Of a stretch of DNA of 64,000 nt, positions 1-14,035 are shown in pieces; positions within the stretch are counted from its first letter, which is position 1, and each line of letters starts with the position of its first letter. The notes below the pieces were generated by a model. The model made no database searches, was not told the origin of the DNA, and saw nothing but the letters and a program-made list of their open reading frames with translations. The translations under genes were made by a program, and so were the position numbers. This DNA comes from Prorocentrum cordatum. Its lineage: Eukaryota; Sar; Dinophyceae; Prorocentrales; Prorocentraceae. Location of the stretch: positions 163,501 through 227,500 of the forward strand of contig CAUYUJ010016369.1 of NCBI GenBank assembly GCA_963575745.1, in the 5' to 3' direction.

Positions 1-2345
<2,345 letters not shown>

Positions 2346-2380
2346 CGTCGTCGTCGTATTGATAATAATCCCAGTGGTAG

Positions 2381-2446
2381 TGAGAGGATGACGAGGAGGA
2401 GGAGGAGGAGGAGAGGGGGGAGAGGAGGAGGAGAATGAATAGGAGG
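2381..2446. repeat. (AGG)n purine-rich tract
   Basis: Short run of AGG triplets that closes the TAG array. No coding signal. Confidence 0.85.
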
Positions 2447-2507
2447 AGGGACCCACACCAGAATTATTTCCGTCGGCCTAAGAATTTCTCCGTCGGCCTA
2501 AGGATTT

Positions 2508-2660
2508 CTCAGGATTTTTATGGATTCGCAAAGATTCCGAAGGATTCCTGAAGGAATCTGGAGGAATCCTGAGGAATTCCTAAGGATCCTAAGGTATCCC
2601 AAGGACCCTCAGGAATCCTAAGGATCCTAAGGAATCCCAAGGAATCCGAAGGAATCGAAG
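2508..2660. repeat. Minisatellite of GGAATCCTAA-like units
   Basis: About 10-bp imperfect units of the type GGAATCCTAA / AGGATCCTAA are repeated through this stretch. Confidence 0.85.
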
Positions 2661-2714
2661 TACTTCTGAAGAAGAAAGAGATACTTCTGAAGAAGAAAGA
2701 AGTACTTCTGAAGA
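2661..2714. repeat. 21-bp tandem repeat, about 2.6 copies
   Basis: The unit begins TACTTCTGAAGAAGAAAG and recurs every 21 bp (2661, 2682, 2703). Confidence 0.85.
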
Positions 2715-3214
2715 TCCCATTGTTTTAATTGGTACCATTTCTGGTTGCAATTCGCTTCGAACGGTTGGGATTGGGACAAGTCGGTTGTAATTCGTCCCAT
2801 TTCAGGGTTCAGATACCCCCCCTCTCCCGGGAAAGGACTACGGATTCCAACTCCCCTAATATTTTCCATTCCGGCTTTCCCAGGGGGAGGGGGTCGAACC
2901 CCCCACCCTCATCCCTCGGTGCTGGTGCTGGCGCCTGCACTGGCGGCGGCCGGCAGCACCAACGGCAAAACGCAGCGACGATGACAGAGACAGCCCAGAG
3001 GCCGCCGCGGGAAAATACAAGTCGCCATATCGAGCCCTTGCTCCAAAAGCCACCGGGGGCCCTTCGGGTGTTCCTTCCAGGAGACGCCCAAGAGGCGCCC
3101 AGGAACCCTCACGCATGCTCCTCAGACGCCCCCGAGACCCCTCTGACGAGACCCCAAGAGGCATCCATTAGAACTGTCACCAAAGGCCAAGACACGGTGG
3201 CGGGAAGCCCCGAA
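2715..3214. other. About 500 bp of non-repetitive sequence, no gene recognised
   Basis: Unique sequence between repeat blocks. It contains GGGGTCGAACCCCCC near 2891, a local palindrome also found in variant form near 8157. Short open frames here resemble no family I know. Confidence 0.5.
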
Positions 3215-6200
3215 GGCCACACCACCACCACCAACCCCACCACCACCACAAACCATCACACTACCACCACCACCACCGCCACGGCCACCACCACCACCAC
3301 CAGCACAACAACCAAAACCACCAACACCACCACACCACCACACCACCACCACCACCACAACCGCCACCACCACCAAAAGCCACAATAAGCCACCACAACC
3401 ACCACAATCACCATAAACCACCACTAACACCGACACCACCGCCACTACAACCCACCACCACCACACCCCACCAACACCACCACCGCCACAACCACGTACC
3501 ACCACACCACCACCACCACAACCAGAACCCACCACCACCACCACAAACCACCCAGCACCACCACCAGCACCAGGACCACCACCACAAACCACCACCGCCA
3601 CCACCACTACCACAGACACTACCCCTACCACCACCACCACCATAACCCACCACCACTACCACAAACTACAACACAACCACCACCACCATCACAAACCACC
3701 ACCACCACAACAGCCCACCACCAATGCCACCACCACCACAATCCACAGCACCGCCACCACCACAGCCACATCCACAGCCACATTCATCACCACCACAGCC
3801 CAACACTACCACCACCACCACAAACCACCACACAATCACCCCACCAACACCACCACCCCAAGCCACCACACCACGATAACCACAACCACAACAACCACCT
3901 TCACCACCACCACAACCTGCCACCACCACCACCACCGCCACCACCACCACCGCAACAAACGACCACAACCACCACCGAAACAACCACCTTCACCACCGAA
4001 ACCACCACCACCACAACCACCACCACCGCAAACCACCACAGCTCCACCACCACCACCATCACCGAAACCACCACCTTCACCACCACCCACCACCACACAC
4101 CACCGCAAGCACCATAACAAAACCATAACCACCACCACAACCACCACCACCGCCCCCATCACCACCCCCACCACCATCACCTCCCCATCAAAACCACTAC
4201 TACCACCAATCACCACAGCCCACCAACACCACCACGTACCACCATACCACCACGACCACCGCAACAGCCAGAACTGCCACCACCACCACCAACACCACCC
4301 ACCACCACCACAGGCACCACCACCAGCGCCAGGCAACAGCACCAACACCACTTCCACAAACCACTACGCCACCACCACCGCTACCAGCACAAACACCACA
4401 ACCACCAGCATCATAACCCACCACACCACCACCACACCATCACCACCACCATCGCACCACCACAACCAGCTCAACAAACCACCACCACCACCACAACAAC
4501 CAAAAACACCACTACCACCACCACCACCTCAACAAACCACCACCACCACCACAACAACCCAAACCACCACTACCACCACCACCAGAATCCACCACGCCAC
4601 CACCACCAGCACCGCCACAACCACCACCTCCACCACCATCACCACCACAACCCCCCACAACCACCACCACAACCCACCACACCACCACCACCACACCACC
4701 ACCACACAACCACCCCACCACCACCACCACAAACCACCACACCACCACCACCACCACAACCGCCACAACCATCACCTCCACCACCACCACAACCTGCCGC
4801 CACCACCACCACCACCGCCACCACCACCACAACAAACCACCACACCACGACCACAACAACCACTGCCACAGCCACCACCACCGCCACCACAACCACCACC
4901 ACCACAACCCACCACCACCACCACAAACCACCACACCACCACCACCACAACAATCGCCACAAATACCACCACCACAACCCAGCACCACCAACACAGTCAC
5001 AAACCGCCACACCACCACCACCACCACACAATCACCGCAACACCACCACCTCAAGCCACCACACCACCACCACCACCACAACCGCCTCCACCACCGCAAT
5101 CCACCACAACCTGCCACCACCAACACCACCGCCACCACCACCACCACAACAAATCACCACACCACAACCACCACCACCACCGAAACCACAACCACCACAG
5201 CCACCGCCACCACAAACCACCACACCACCACCGCCACCACCATCACCACCACCACCACCTTCACCAACACTCACCACCCCAACCACCACCACAACAACAA
5301 ACCACCACCACCACAACCACCACCACCGCCCCAATCACCGTACCCACCACCATCACGCCCCACGAAAAACCACCACCACCACCACAACCACAACCGGCAC
5401 CACCACCACCACCACCCACCACCCACAACACCACAGGCACCACCATCAGCACCCAGCACCAGCACCAGCACCAACACCACCACCACAAAACCACAGGCAC
5501 CACCATCAGCTACCACCACAACCACCACCACCACAACCATAGGCCACCACAACCACCACCAAACAACCACCACCGCCACAGCCACCACCGCCACCACCTA
5601 AACAAACCACCACCACCACTACCACAATCCACCACGCCAAAGCAACCACCGCCGCAACCGCCACCTCCACCACTATCACCACCACAACCCACCACCACCA
5701 CCACAAACCACCACACCACCACCACCATCACCACCACAACCACCACACAATCACCCCACCACCACCGCAACCACGAACCACACCACCACCACCACCACCA
5801 CCGCCACAACCACCACCTTCACCACAACCACAACCTGCCACCACCACCGACACCGCCACCACCACCACCACAACAAATCACCACATCACAACCACCACCA
5901 CAGCCACCGACAACCACAACCACCATCGCCACCACCACCACCACAACCCACCACCACCACCACCACAAACCACCACACCACCACCACCACCACCGCCACA
6001 ACCACCACCGCCACCACCACCGCTACCACCACGACCACCACAACAAACGACACCATAACCCACCACCACCACCACACAACCACCACCACCACAGCCACCA
6101 CCACCACCACAAACCACCACCAACAACACCACCACAAAAACCAAAACCACCACTACCACCACCAGCACCACAATCCACCACGCCACCGCAACCACCGCCA

Positions 6201-8045
6201 CAACCTGCCACCTCCACCACTACAACCACCACCGCCATCACCACCACAACAACAAACCACCAGACCACCACCACCACAAACCACCACACAACCACCCCGC
6301 CACCACCGCCACCACAAACCACCACCACCGCCCCCATCACCACCCCCACTACCATCACCCCCCCCCCAAAGCAACTACCACCACACACCACCACAACCCA
6401 CCACCACCACCACGGACCACCACACCACCACCACCACAAACACAACTGCCACCACCACCACCACCACCCACACCCACCACCACCACAGGCACCACCACCA
6501 GCACCCAGCATCCGCACCAACACCACCAACACCACCTCAAACCACCACCGCCACCACCACGGCTACCACAACGACCACCACAACCACCAACACCATAACC
6601 AACCACCACCACCACAACCACAACACCACGACTACCACAGCCACCACCACCACCACCATTAACCACCACCACCACCACCACAGCAACCAAAACCACAACT
6701 ACCACCACCACCACAATCCACCACGCCACCGCAAACACCGCCGCAACCGCCACCTCCACCACAAGCACCACCACCGACACCACCACCACCACCACAACCC
6801 GCCACACCGCCACCACCACAAACAAACCACCACACAACCACCACCATCACACCTAAACCACCACACCACCGCCACCACCACCACCGCCACAACCACCACC
6901 TCCACCACCACCACCACCTGCCACCACCAGCAACACCGCCACCACTACAACCACAACAAACCACCACACAACAACCACCACCACCACCACCCGAACCACA
7001 ACCACCACAACCACCACAAACCACCACATCGCAACCACCACCACCACCAACGCTACCATCATCACCACAACCACCACCACAACCCACCACCACCACATCC
7101 ACAAACCACCACACCACCACCACCACAGCCACCATCACCACCTCCACCACCACCACAACCTGCCACCACCACCAACACCGCCACCACCAACACCACCACC
7201 ACAAACCACCACACCACAACCACCATCACCAACACCGACACCGCCACAACCACCACCTCCACCACCACAACAACCTACCACCACCACCACAACCACCACA
7301 ACACCACCACAAACCACCACCGCCACAATCACCACCTCCACCACCACCACAACCTGCCACCACCAGCAACATCGCAATCACCACCATCACAACGAACCAC
7401 CACACCACAACCACCACCTCCACCACCGCTACCACCACCACCACCATCACAACCACAAGCACCACAACCCACCACCACCACCACAAACCACCACCACACC
7501 ACGACCACCACCGCTACCACCACGACCACCACAACCACCAACACCATAACCCACCACCACCACAGAACCACCACCACCACAGCCACCACCACCAGCACCA
7601 CCACAAACCACCACCACCACAAACCACCATCACCAACACCACCATAACAACCACCACTCCACAACCATGACCACCACCTCCGCCACAACCACCACCACCA
7701 CCACGCCACCACCACCACACCACCACAACCCACCACCACCACAAACCACCACACCCCCACCACCACCCCCACAAACAACACCACCTTCACCACCACCCAC
7801 CACCACAACCACCACCACCACAACAAAAAACCACAAATCACCACACCACCACCACCACCACCACAACCCACTTCGCGCCACCACCACGATTACCACCCCA
7901 CCACCACAAATCACCACACCACCACCACCGCCACCACCACAACCACCACAACCACCATCACTACCAACCACCACAACACCACCACCACCGCCACCTCCAC
8001 CACCACCGCCACCACCACCACCACAACCCACCACGACCACCACCT
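3215..8045. repeat. 4.8-kb degenerate (ACC)n array
   Basis: About 4.8 kb built almost only from CCA/ACC triplets with CAA, GCC and ATC interruptions. The plus strand is nearly free of G, so base composition is extremely skewed between strands. Higher-order units are visible, for example CCACCTCCACCACCACCACAA followed by CCTGCCACC recurs. Frames encode poly-T/H/P or poly-V/G/W and are not genes. Confidence 0.97.
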
Positions 8046-8570
8046 CAGATAGGCCCCAAGAGACGCCGGCGCCGCCGCCGCCAGCCGCGGGTGACGCCAG
8101 CGCCGGCCCGAGGAAAGGGAGAGAGGATAACTAGGTGAGGGGGGAGGAGAGGAGGGGGTGTCGAACCCCCCCCATTCTCCGTCACGGGAGAGGGGGGCTG
8201 GGGGGTTCGAAACCCTTCCCCACCCTTTCAATCCGGTTCCAACACACCCCTCCCTTCCAAGCGCCCACAGAGAGCGCTCTTTCACATGTCAATATGCATG
8301 TGCATGTATGTATGCATCGGACGCCGCTCACGGCGCTGCCGCCGACGCTGAAGGAGGGTGACGCTGACGCCGCCGACGCCGACGCCGCCGCCGAACACGA
8401 CGTCGCCGACGCCGACGACCCGCGCCTGCGCGAACGGCGCGCCGCAGGCCGCTCCGAAGGAGTCGGCGGTCACCTGGGCGACGATCGCGCCTCGGTCGGC
8501 GTGCGCGCGGTACCGTCGCGGAGCGGCCGCACCGTTACAGGGTTAAAGGGGGTTACAGGGTTAAAGGCTC
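8046..8570. other. GC-rich spacer with a GCCGAC-rich patch, no gene recognised
   Basis: Contains a GACGCCGCCGACGCC-type CpG-rich stretch at about 8335-8440 and a paired GGGTGTCGAACCCCC / GGGGTTCGAAACCC motif at 8155-8220. A short open frame crosses it, but it has no recognisable domain. Confidence 0.5.
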
Positions 8571-8660
8571 CCCCTCCTCCTCCTCCTCCTCCTCCTCCTC
8601 CTCCTCCTCCCCATACTCCTCCTCCTCCTCCTCCTCCTCCTCCTCCTCCTCCTCCTCCTC
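8571..8660. repeat. (TCC)n microsatellite
   Basis: About 30 TCC triplets with one CCATAC interruption near 8610. Confidence 0.95.
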
Positions 8661-10482
8661 TTCGAGAATCCCCCAAGGACGGTAGAAGGACGGAGGAGGC
8701 AGAGAAGGAGAAGAGAAGGGGCGATAGTGGTCAAAAGGAAAAGGGCAGGATGTAGGAGGGATGAGGGGCAGACGGAGGGACGTGGGCGTGATGCAGGATT
8801 CAGGAGGGATGTAGGGTGTAGGAAGGCATCGGGGGAACAAAGAGAGGGACAGATAATGTAGCACAACTAAACGAAGGCGAAGATTGAGAAGGAACGATAC
8901 GGAATACAATCGGAGAAAACGGAAAGGGATGCGGAGAGAGGATGGAGGGGGAACGAATAGGGAGGACGGGGAAGCGGAGGAGGATGTAATAAAAGAAGAG
9001 GGACGGATAACCAGGAACGCGTGAGGAAAGAGAGGAACGGTAAGGATGGAAGAGCGGCAAACAAGAAAGGATGATGATGAGGCAGAGGGCCAACTGGGGA
9101 AGGGGGAGGGGTGGAAGAAGGAGGACACGTAACACTAGTCTTTTCTCCATCCAGTGCGACGATCCATGCCCGCAAAAGTTGGCCAGAAATTTTGCTTCGG
9201 GACTCCGACAACATAGCCGCAACGAGCAGGAGCGACGGAGGAGGAAGAGGAAGGTACGGTGGAAGCGGAAGAGGACGAACATGTCGACGGATCGTGACAA
9301 GGGCGACGGCAAGAAAGAGCGAGCAGGATGAGGATGATGAGGACGACGGCGACACCGTCGAGGGGGAGCAGGGAGTCTCGGGGAAAGAAGGAGAGGGAGA
9401 GGAGTACGGGGAATCGTGGATGGGAGTGATGGGGGCGTTGACGAGTTCAATCAGAAGGAGGAGTAAGAGAGGATTGCGCGGGAGGAGGACTCCATTGATA
9501 CATTAGGCGCAACGTGAGTGCAATTATGGACGCACGCTGGGCCTTATTCGCGCTCTCCCTGGCATGCCCTCCTGACGGTATGCTCCTCAGACGCGCCCTA
9601 TGGATCGCACCTCGGCACACAGGTATGAGAAGGCGTGCACAGCTCTGCACCTTCACTGGAAAACACATTTCGTGACTACGTCTTGCTTGGAACAACGAAC
9701 GGGTAGTCCAAAAAGTCCGAAATGTGCAGGAGCCAGCTCGCCAACGTTCGGTCGGACTTAGAAACTCGCGTAGAGCGCCAACTGCCGATCAGCCTCAACA
9801 CGGTCATCAGATTGTGGGCGCTCTGGGAGAAGGCCTGCCCCATGAGCTGATGCTTTCACCCAGGAAGGTCTCGGCAGACCTCGCCGACTCAACCTGCTCG
9901 ACGTCGGTAAGGTGCATGGACATACGGAGGTAGAGGAGTGGAGGCCACCGCACAGGGAACTGGTAGATTGGGGCAGGAGGATCATGGCATAGCCGATGCA
10001 TCGGCGATGCAGAGGCGACGTCGACGTGGAGAACGTCGGGCTCCAGATCGCCGATGCATCGGCGACGTGGCGCGGTCCTCAGGCCCCATCTAGCCGAGCC
10101 CCATGTGGAGGTGGCCTGGGAGGAGGGAGGAGCGCGCCAAAGGCAGGCTCTCGTCGCGACGACGCCCGCATCGGTTTCTGACACCGCATGGACCGATCGA
10201 CCTGAAAGCACCCCGACTTGCCGATGGCTAGCTCAGATGAGAGCGCCCGCCTCGCTGGCGTCGTCGCCTTCGGTGGCAACTCATGGGGCCCTCCCATCCC
10301 ATCTTGCTGGGTCTTGCGAATCGGCGCCAATCGGCACGAATCGAGGCTAAATCGACGCTAATCGACGGTAGTTCGGCGCTATCGCATTCGAGTGCCGGAC
10401 GCCAATCGACGCTAATGAGCTCTGAAGACGGCGTTGCGAGGGCATCTCCCAAGACTTGCTACCGAAGCCGCCGCGCCGACAC
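8661..10482. other. Purine-rich then mixed intergenic DNA, no gene recognised
   Basis: 8690-9110 is strongly purine-rich on the plus strand (GA-type, AGGAGGATG-like words). 9990-10070 holds two CGATGCATCGGCGA palindromic words. 10310-10420 is a small minisatellite of AATCGACGCTAATCGAC-type words. Open frames overlap in all phases and none looks like a protein. Confidence 0.5.
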
Positions 10483-10487
10483 GGCAC
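10483..10487. other. Left target-site duplication GGCAC
   Basis: GGCAC directly precedes the left LTR and the same five bases directly follow the right LTR at 28490. A 5-bp duplication is typical of Ty1/copia integration and fixes both ends of the element. Confidence 0.9.
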
Positions 10488-10607
10488 TGTGAATGGGGTT
10501 GAAGTACAAGGGCACAGAACCCCTGGTCCGCTGGTAGAGGGAAGGAGGGATAGATGGATGTCTTTCCCTCCTGCACGATCAAAGGTCTGATCGATCTGCC
10601 CCAACAC

Positions 10608-10629
10608 CTTGAGCCAAAATGGCTACGGC
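10608..10629 (-). other. Dinoflagellate spliced-leader sequence inside the 3' LTR
   Basis: Read on the minus strand this is G followed by CCGTAGCCATTTTGG and ending CTCAAG: an exact match, as I recall it, to the 22-nt DinoSL exon (first base A/G/T) that is trans-spliced to dinoflagellate nuclear mRNAs. The next sense bases are GTG, so a GT donor follows the leader as it does in SL RNA genes. It contains ATTTTGG, the presumed Sm-binding site of DinoSL. Confidence 0.95.
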
Positions 10630-10652
10630 GCAGGAGAGGTGAGGACACGGAG

Positions 10653-10659
10653 TATATAT
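10653..10659 (-). promoter_or_regulatory. TATA-like box 29 nt upstream of the SL in the 3' LTR
   Basis: Sense ATATATA. The T of TATATA at 10658 lies at -29 relative to the first SL base at 10629, the normal spacing of a TATA-type element to a start site. The same arrangement is kept in the other LTR. Confidence 0.6.
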
Positions 10660-10686
10660 GAGGGTATTACACGGGTTCTATTCACA

Positions 10687-10697
10687 CACCCCGTCCC
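10687..10697 (-). other. Candidate polypurine tract next to the 3' LTR
   Basis: Sense GGGACGGGGTG lies directly inside the 3' LTR, where plus-strand DNA synthesis is primed in LTR elements. It is short and interrupted, so the call rests mainly on position. Confidence 0.4.
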
Positions 10698-11403
10698 GAA
10701 TCCCGCCCGCGAGGGTAGGACTCGGGAGCAGAGGAAAAGAACCCGTCACCCTTTTACTCCTTCAACCCTCAAGTCTGTCAGGCAGCTGGGCGCAAATCTG
10801 GATAGCCTCAGCTGCAAGGTAAGGTAAAAAGGAACACCCAGGGTCCCTATTTCTTCGCCAAGCACGCTTTGGTGCCCCCATCGATGCGCCCCCAAAAAAC
10901 GCTTCGGCACTCGAGGGCGGAGAAGAATGAGACACGGGTGGGCGGAGAAAGAGGACCCGAGCAAGTTAAAGCAACATCATAATCTGCCTCGCCTAAGCGA
11001 GGCAGGTGTTGCCACCAGCTGTCTGCAGAGAGCTGCCCGTCAGATCATTCTCAACGCAATGTAAGCAGACTCTAAAGAGTATGTATTCTGGGATCGTGTT
11101 GATGAGCACGATCGCGTTACGAAACACATCTATATATCAAAGCAAATGTCTGGCCAGACGCAAGGTCGTGTTGATGAACACGAAAAGTTGCATATATATG
11201 TATAAATTCTCTAGTTGGCGACTCCCGTTGGCGTTGCTCCTTGGGAGGCTGCCTTGGTTATCGCAAAATGTGTGCGTATGTGCGTGGCCACTTGTCTTAG
11301 ATAGTGAAGTGGCCTAAAAGAATATAATAGCCACCGCTCAAGGCGAACTTGTATTATAATGAAGCTCGAGCCTTTCGAGCGGTGGGCCTGGCGGCCGACT
11401 CTA
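10698..11403 (-). other. 3' untranslated region of the copia element
   Basis: About 700 bp between the last small ORF and the 3' LTR. It contains two similar words, GTGTTGATGAGCACGA (about 11097) and GTGTTGATGAACACGA (about 11167), each able to form a short hairpin. No protein-like frame was seen. Confidence 0.5.
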
Positions 11404-11838
11404 CTACGTGTTGCCGTTCTCGTAGAACCTGCGGTCCCACATCCTGTGGCCATCGTGCGTCACGTAGCTCGTCGTGAACGTCTCCCAAGATGTCCTCGGG
11501 ATCCAGTGGCGAAACCACTTGTTGTACTGGATGTCGCGGACGTATACGAACTCGTCGTTGTTGAGCGCGATGTAGATCCAGCAGTTGATGTAGTAGCTCC
11601 AGTACCTGAGGCCCCACTGGCTGTCCTCTAGGTCGTCGCGCCACCAGGCGGCGTAGTCTGTCGTGCGCGCCCTCTTGGCGCGGGGTCTGTAGCTGTCATC
11701 GCTGTCCTGCCGCTGCGCTGCAGTGCCGCGCGGCCCCGCGGGCATGTAGTCCTGCGCGCCAGAGGCGCTGGACCCTGCAGCGTCGCCAGGAGCGGGGCGC
11801 GGCGGCGGCGGCGGGTGCCGCGGCATGCGTGGCTCCAT
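11404..11838 (-). CDS. Small accessory protein: Pro-rich start, basic patch, Trp/Tyr-rich C-terminus
   Basis: A true ATG opens a frame of about 144 codons. The first 40 residues are rich in proline and alanine (MPRHPPPPPRPAPGD). A basic patch RPRAKRARTT near residues 51-60 looks like a nuclear localisation signal. The last 80 residues are rich in W, Y and D (YAAWWRDDLEDSQWG, YVRDIQYNKWFRHW) and look like a compact folded domain. I recognise no family. It is the last coding unit before the 3' LTR, where some LTR elements keep env-like or accessory genes. The frame stays protein-like for about 11 codons upstream of the ATG, after a TGA, so it may instead be the C-terminal exon of a longer polyprotein. 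Confidence 0.6.
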   Translation of the reverse strand: MEPRMPRHPPPPPRPAPGDAAGSSASGAQDYMPAGPRGTAAQRQDSDDSYRPRAKRARTTDYAAWWRDDLEDSQWGLRYWSYYINCWIYIALNNDEFVYVRDIQYNKWFRHWIPRTSWETFTTSYVTHDGHRMWDRRFYENGNT

Positions 11839-12371
11839 GGCATCATCAGAGTACTGGGGTGTGTATCAGGTTCGATCGGATCGGTTCTCATCCCTGAGTC
11901 AACCCCCCTCTGGTCAGTGGAACCCAAGGCAGAACCCATCAACCCGTAAGCAAGCGCGGCAAGCTTGCGCTGCGTGACTTTCTCACGGGTGCCATCCCGC
12001 CTGGGGGGGGCAATCGTGACAAGTCCGCGTGCCTGCCGCGTGCTTCTGTCGAGTCTGCCTTCGTTCAACCACCATTTCTTCCGACCAGCTTGGCCAGTCC
12101 TGATGCTGGTCTCGAGGATTTCACATGCATCGCGCATGTCCTCAACGGTATAGGCCTTCTTGCCTACATTAATACGAGCACCTGTCATTTGGTGGTGGAA
12201 CTTCAAATCATTGAGAAAGCGCTGAACGTGATTGGCAAATGGATGGCATAGAGGTCTGTCGTCTTCACGCTCGCCCATCAGTCTGCACTCGTGTGCAGGA
12301 GGGGAGCCAGAGGCGACCCACTCCTCATACCTCTTCCTTGCGGAATTGGCCAATCTCCTCAGTCCGTCTTT
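11628..12371 (-). CDS. Accessory segment downstream of the Tpt1 region, function unknown
   Basis: The frame is convincing over its first 120 codons (for example NVGKKAYTVEDMRDACEILE and HECRLMGEREDDRPLCHP), with a Cys/His-containing start and helical stretches. Past about 11990 it becomes arginine-rich and low in complexity and probably runs out of frame. It joins the preceding segment through a 19-nt stretch at 12376-12394 that starts GTAAGC and ends TTTTCCAG; skipping it keeps both frames protein-like across the junction. No family recognised. Confidence 0.5.
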   Translation of the reverse strand, partial: KDGLRRLANSARKRYEEWVASGSPPAHECRLMGEREDDRPLCHPFANHVQRFLNDLKFHHQMTGARINVGKKAYTVEDMRDACEILETSIRTGQAGRKKWWLNEGRLDRSTRQARGLVTIAPPRRDGTREKVTQRKLAALAYGLMGSALGSTDQRGVDSGMRTDPIEPDTHPSTLMMPWSHACRGTRRRRRAPLLATLQGPAPLARRTTCPRGRAALQRSGRTAMTATDPAPRGRARQTTPPGGATT

Positions 12372-12372
12372 C

Positions 12373-12985
12373 TCATTGCCTGGAAAAGAATCGCTTACCT
12401 GTCATGATGACCTGCGTTCCGTCTCTCATGTACCTCGTGATGTCATCCTGGGAGAGCGTCGTCTTGATCCAGTGGGTCAGCTTCTGGAGGTATGCCAGGT
12501 CGCTCTGGACGGCAGTACTTTTACCCGTAGCACCTACGGATACAGTGTACTGCCAGCAGATGTCGCAAAGGGCACCTTCAACTGTAACGACCCCTAGGGA
12601 TAAGATGCGATCGCATTTCCGACATCGCGCGATATCATGCTGAATCGCTCCTGGGGCTCCGTCAATCGTGAGGTGCTCACGAGATACCCAGCGAGTTTCC
12701 CGACCACGAGCAAGACTGCGTCCGATCTGATCCATGGCATCGCGGTTGATCTCGGCGTTCGGTCGGGAAGCGATCGATCTGCTCATTCCATCGATCTCGA
12801 TCCTAGACAATCTTTCCCCTGGCAGTCCTATGCGCTCGGCCGTGTCGTTGTCCGCGTCCGCAGTATCACCATGGCATACGTTTTCTGTACGGATACGGCT
12901 AGCCTCTTCCTGCAAGGCGGACTCGTTGCCACCCTCCTCGCGGTTGATTCCCTTCTGTTCGGCTATGATCCGTGCCAGGTTTCTT
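12373..12985 (-). CDS. Accessory segment with a CxxC...CxxC putative zinc-binding motif
   Basis: Contains CRKCDRI (about 12610-12630) and CDICWQY (about 12545-12560) some 20 residues apart, a treble-clef or zinc-ribbon-like C-x2-C pair. Before it lies a charged helical stretch with REEGGNES and RIRTENVCHGD. The C-terminal part (THWIKTTLSQDDITRYMRD) is helical. The ORF opens in a different phase from the preceding segment (a frame change near 12990-13060) and ends at TGA 12373. I do not recognise the family. It is likely part of the element-encoded polyprotein because it sits between protein-like segments on the same strand. Confidence 0.5.
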
Positions 12986-13745
12986 GATCGGGAGCTGCGG
13001 ATGCAATGCTGCCTGGATCCTGGGGAATGTCCTGCTCGGCGCCTGGGTCACGTGGCGCGGCAGGTGTTTCCACCAGCTCCGTCCATACGGGGAAGCCTGG
13101 ATTGCCGAATGTCTTGATGCAATGTGCAAATAGATCACGCAACGTCTGGGGTGCAGGATGATTCTGATGAGTAGCATCTTTTGTGAAATCACGGAGCTCC
13201 CCAATACTGTCCAGCAGTATGAGTTGATACACTTTAGAGATCCATTGGAAGACGCCAGTTGTCGACTCCTCGATGACCTCTGGGTCCAGGTAGTGTACCA
13301 ACTTATTGAAGAAGCTATCTGCGCTGCATATTGGCAAGTCGCGTGCCCATTTGTGGGTATGATTGTAATCCAAATCGTATGTCTCCGCGTTCCATGTTTT
13401 GGATCAAAATTGAATTTCAAATCGTAAGTACGACTGTACTTCATCCACCACAAATCTGTCCGCGCCAGTGTGCACCTCAATGATTTGTTTCACCTTTATC
13501 ATAGGTGAGTCCACCAATAGCTCCGACGCCCAGCGGTATATGCGGTGGTCGTATGATTGTTTGGTCCACTTTGAGTCCTCCTCTGGGTCGTAGTCGGGGT
13601 GGTTGAGGAAGTCTTCTCACGGGTCAATAATATTGTCGAGGATGCTCGCGTGGACGTGCTCATCTGCGTGGATCTCTGCTGATAGATCTGCTCTCATATT
13701 GTCATTTGCCGCTTTCTCCTCGGCAGTGGGTGGTGTGTTTATATA
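12963..13745 (-). pseudogene. Accessory polyprotein segment with two in-frame TGA stops
   Basis: One frame stays clearly protein-like from about 13745 to 12963 but has TGA codons at 13617-13619 and 13404-13406. Recognisable stretches include NHPDYDPEEDSKWTKQSYDH, VDEVQSYLRFEIQF and NKLVHYLDPEVIEES. Each TGA could come from CGA by one C-to-T change. The frame change from the preceding segment lies near 13743. No domain recognised. Confidence 0.55.
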
Positions 13746-14035
13746 TTCACAATAACGGTAACCAGAGGTTCAACATATTGGCCTGCCTTTTGTTGGGGTC
13801 CATCGTCCGCGGGAGCAGTATCCTCGGCAGGTGTGGCCACCAGCTCTTCAGGATCGGGTGTCCGAGGAGCGGGCCGTCTGGTCGGTGCACGTGGGATACG
13901 TGGCTTATAAATGCTCGACATTCCGAGATATGGTAGATCACCATCTGTTTTATGCTGAAATATTTTGTCACGGCATGAGGATGGTCCTTCCAGCGCAGTG
14001 CTCACGTCTCTCGGGCCAATGTCGGCACGAACTGG
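13739..14035 (-). pseudogene. Continuation of the Tpt1 polypeptide after a TGA, Pro-rich tail
   Basis: In the same frame as the Tpt1 segment and separated from it only by TGA at 14036-14038. It encodes a short mixed region followed by a Pro/Thr/Ala/Asp-rich tail (RAPTRRPAPRTPDPEEL) like the linkers seen elsewhere in this polyprotein. It ends where the frame changes near 13743. Confidence 0.5.

Larger units (their letters stand above)
10488..10686 (-). repeat. 3' LTR (199 bp) containing a DinoSL sequence
   Basis: Direct repeat of 28291-28489 with 6 mismatches. It ends in the 7-bp inverted repeat TGTGAAT/ATTCACA. In element sense it has a U3 of about 57 nt with a TATA-like box, then the spliced-leader sequence, a 6-bp hairpin (arms 10576-10581 and 10588-10593), a pyrimidine tract ending in CAG, and the end of U5. 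Confidence 0.96.

Noticed and set aside
3122-8043. Many minus-strand frames rich in V, G and W across the ACC array
   Set aside because: Triplet-repeat artefacts without any domain or complexity.
8206-8218. GGTTCGAAACC, which matches a tRNA B box
   Set aside because: No matching A box, acceptor stem or anticodon arm can be drawn around it; I do not call a tRNA or SINE.
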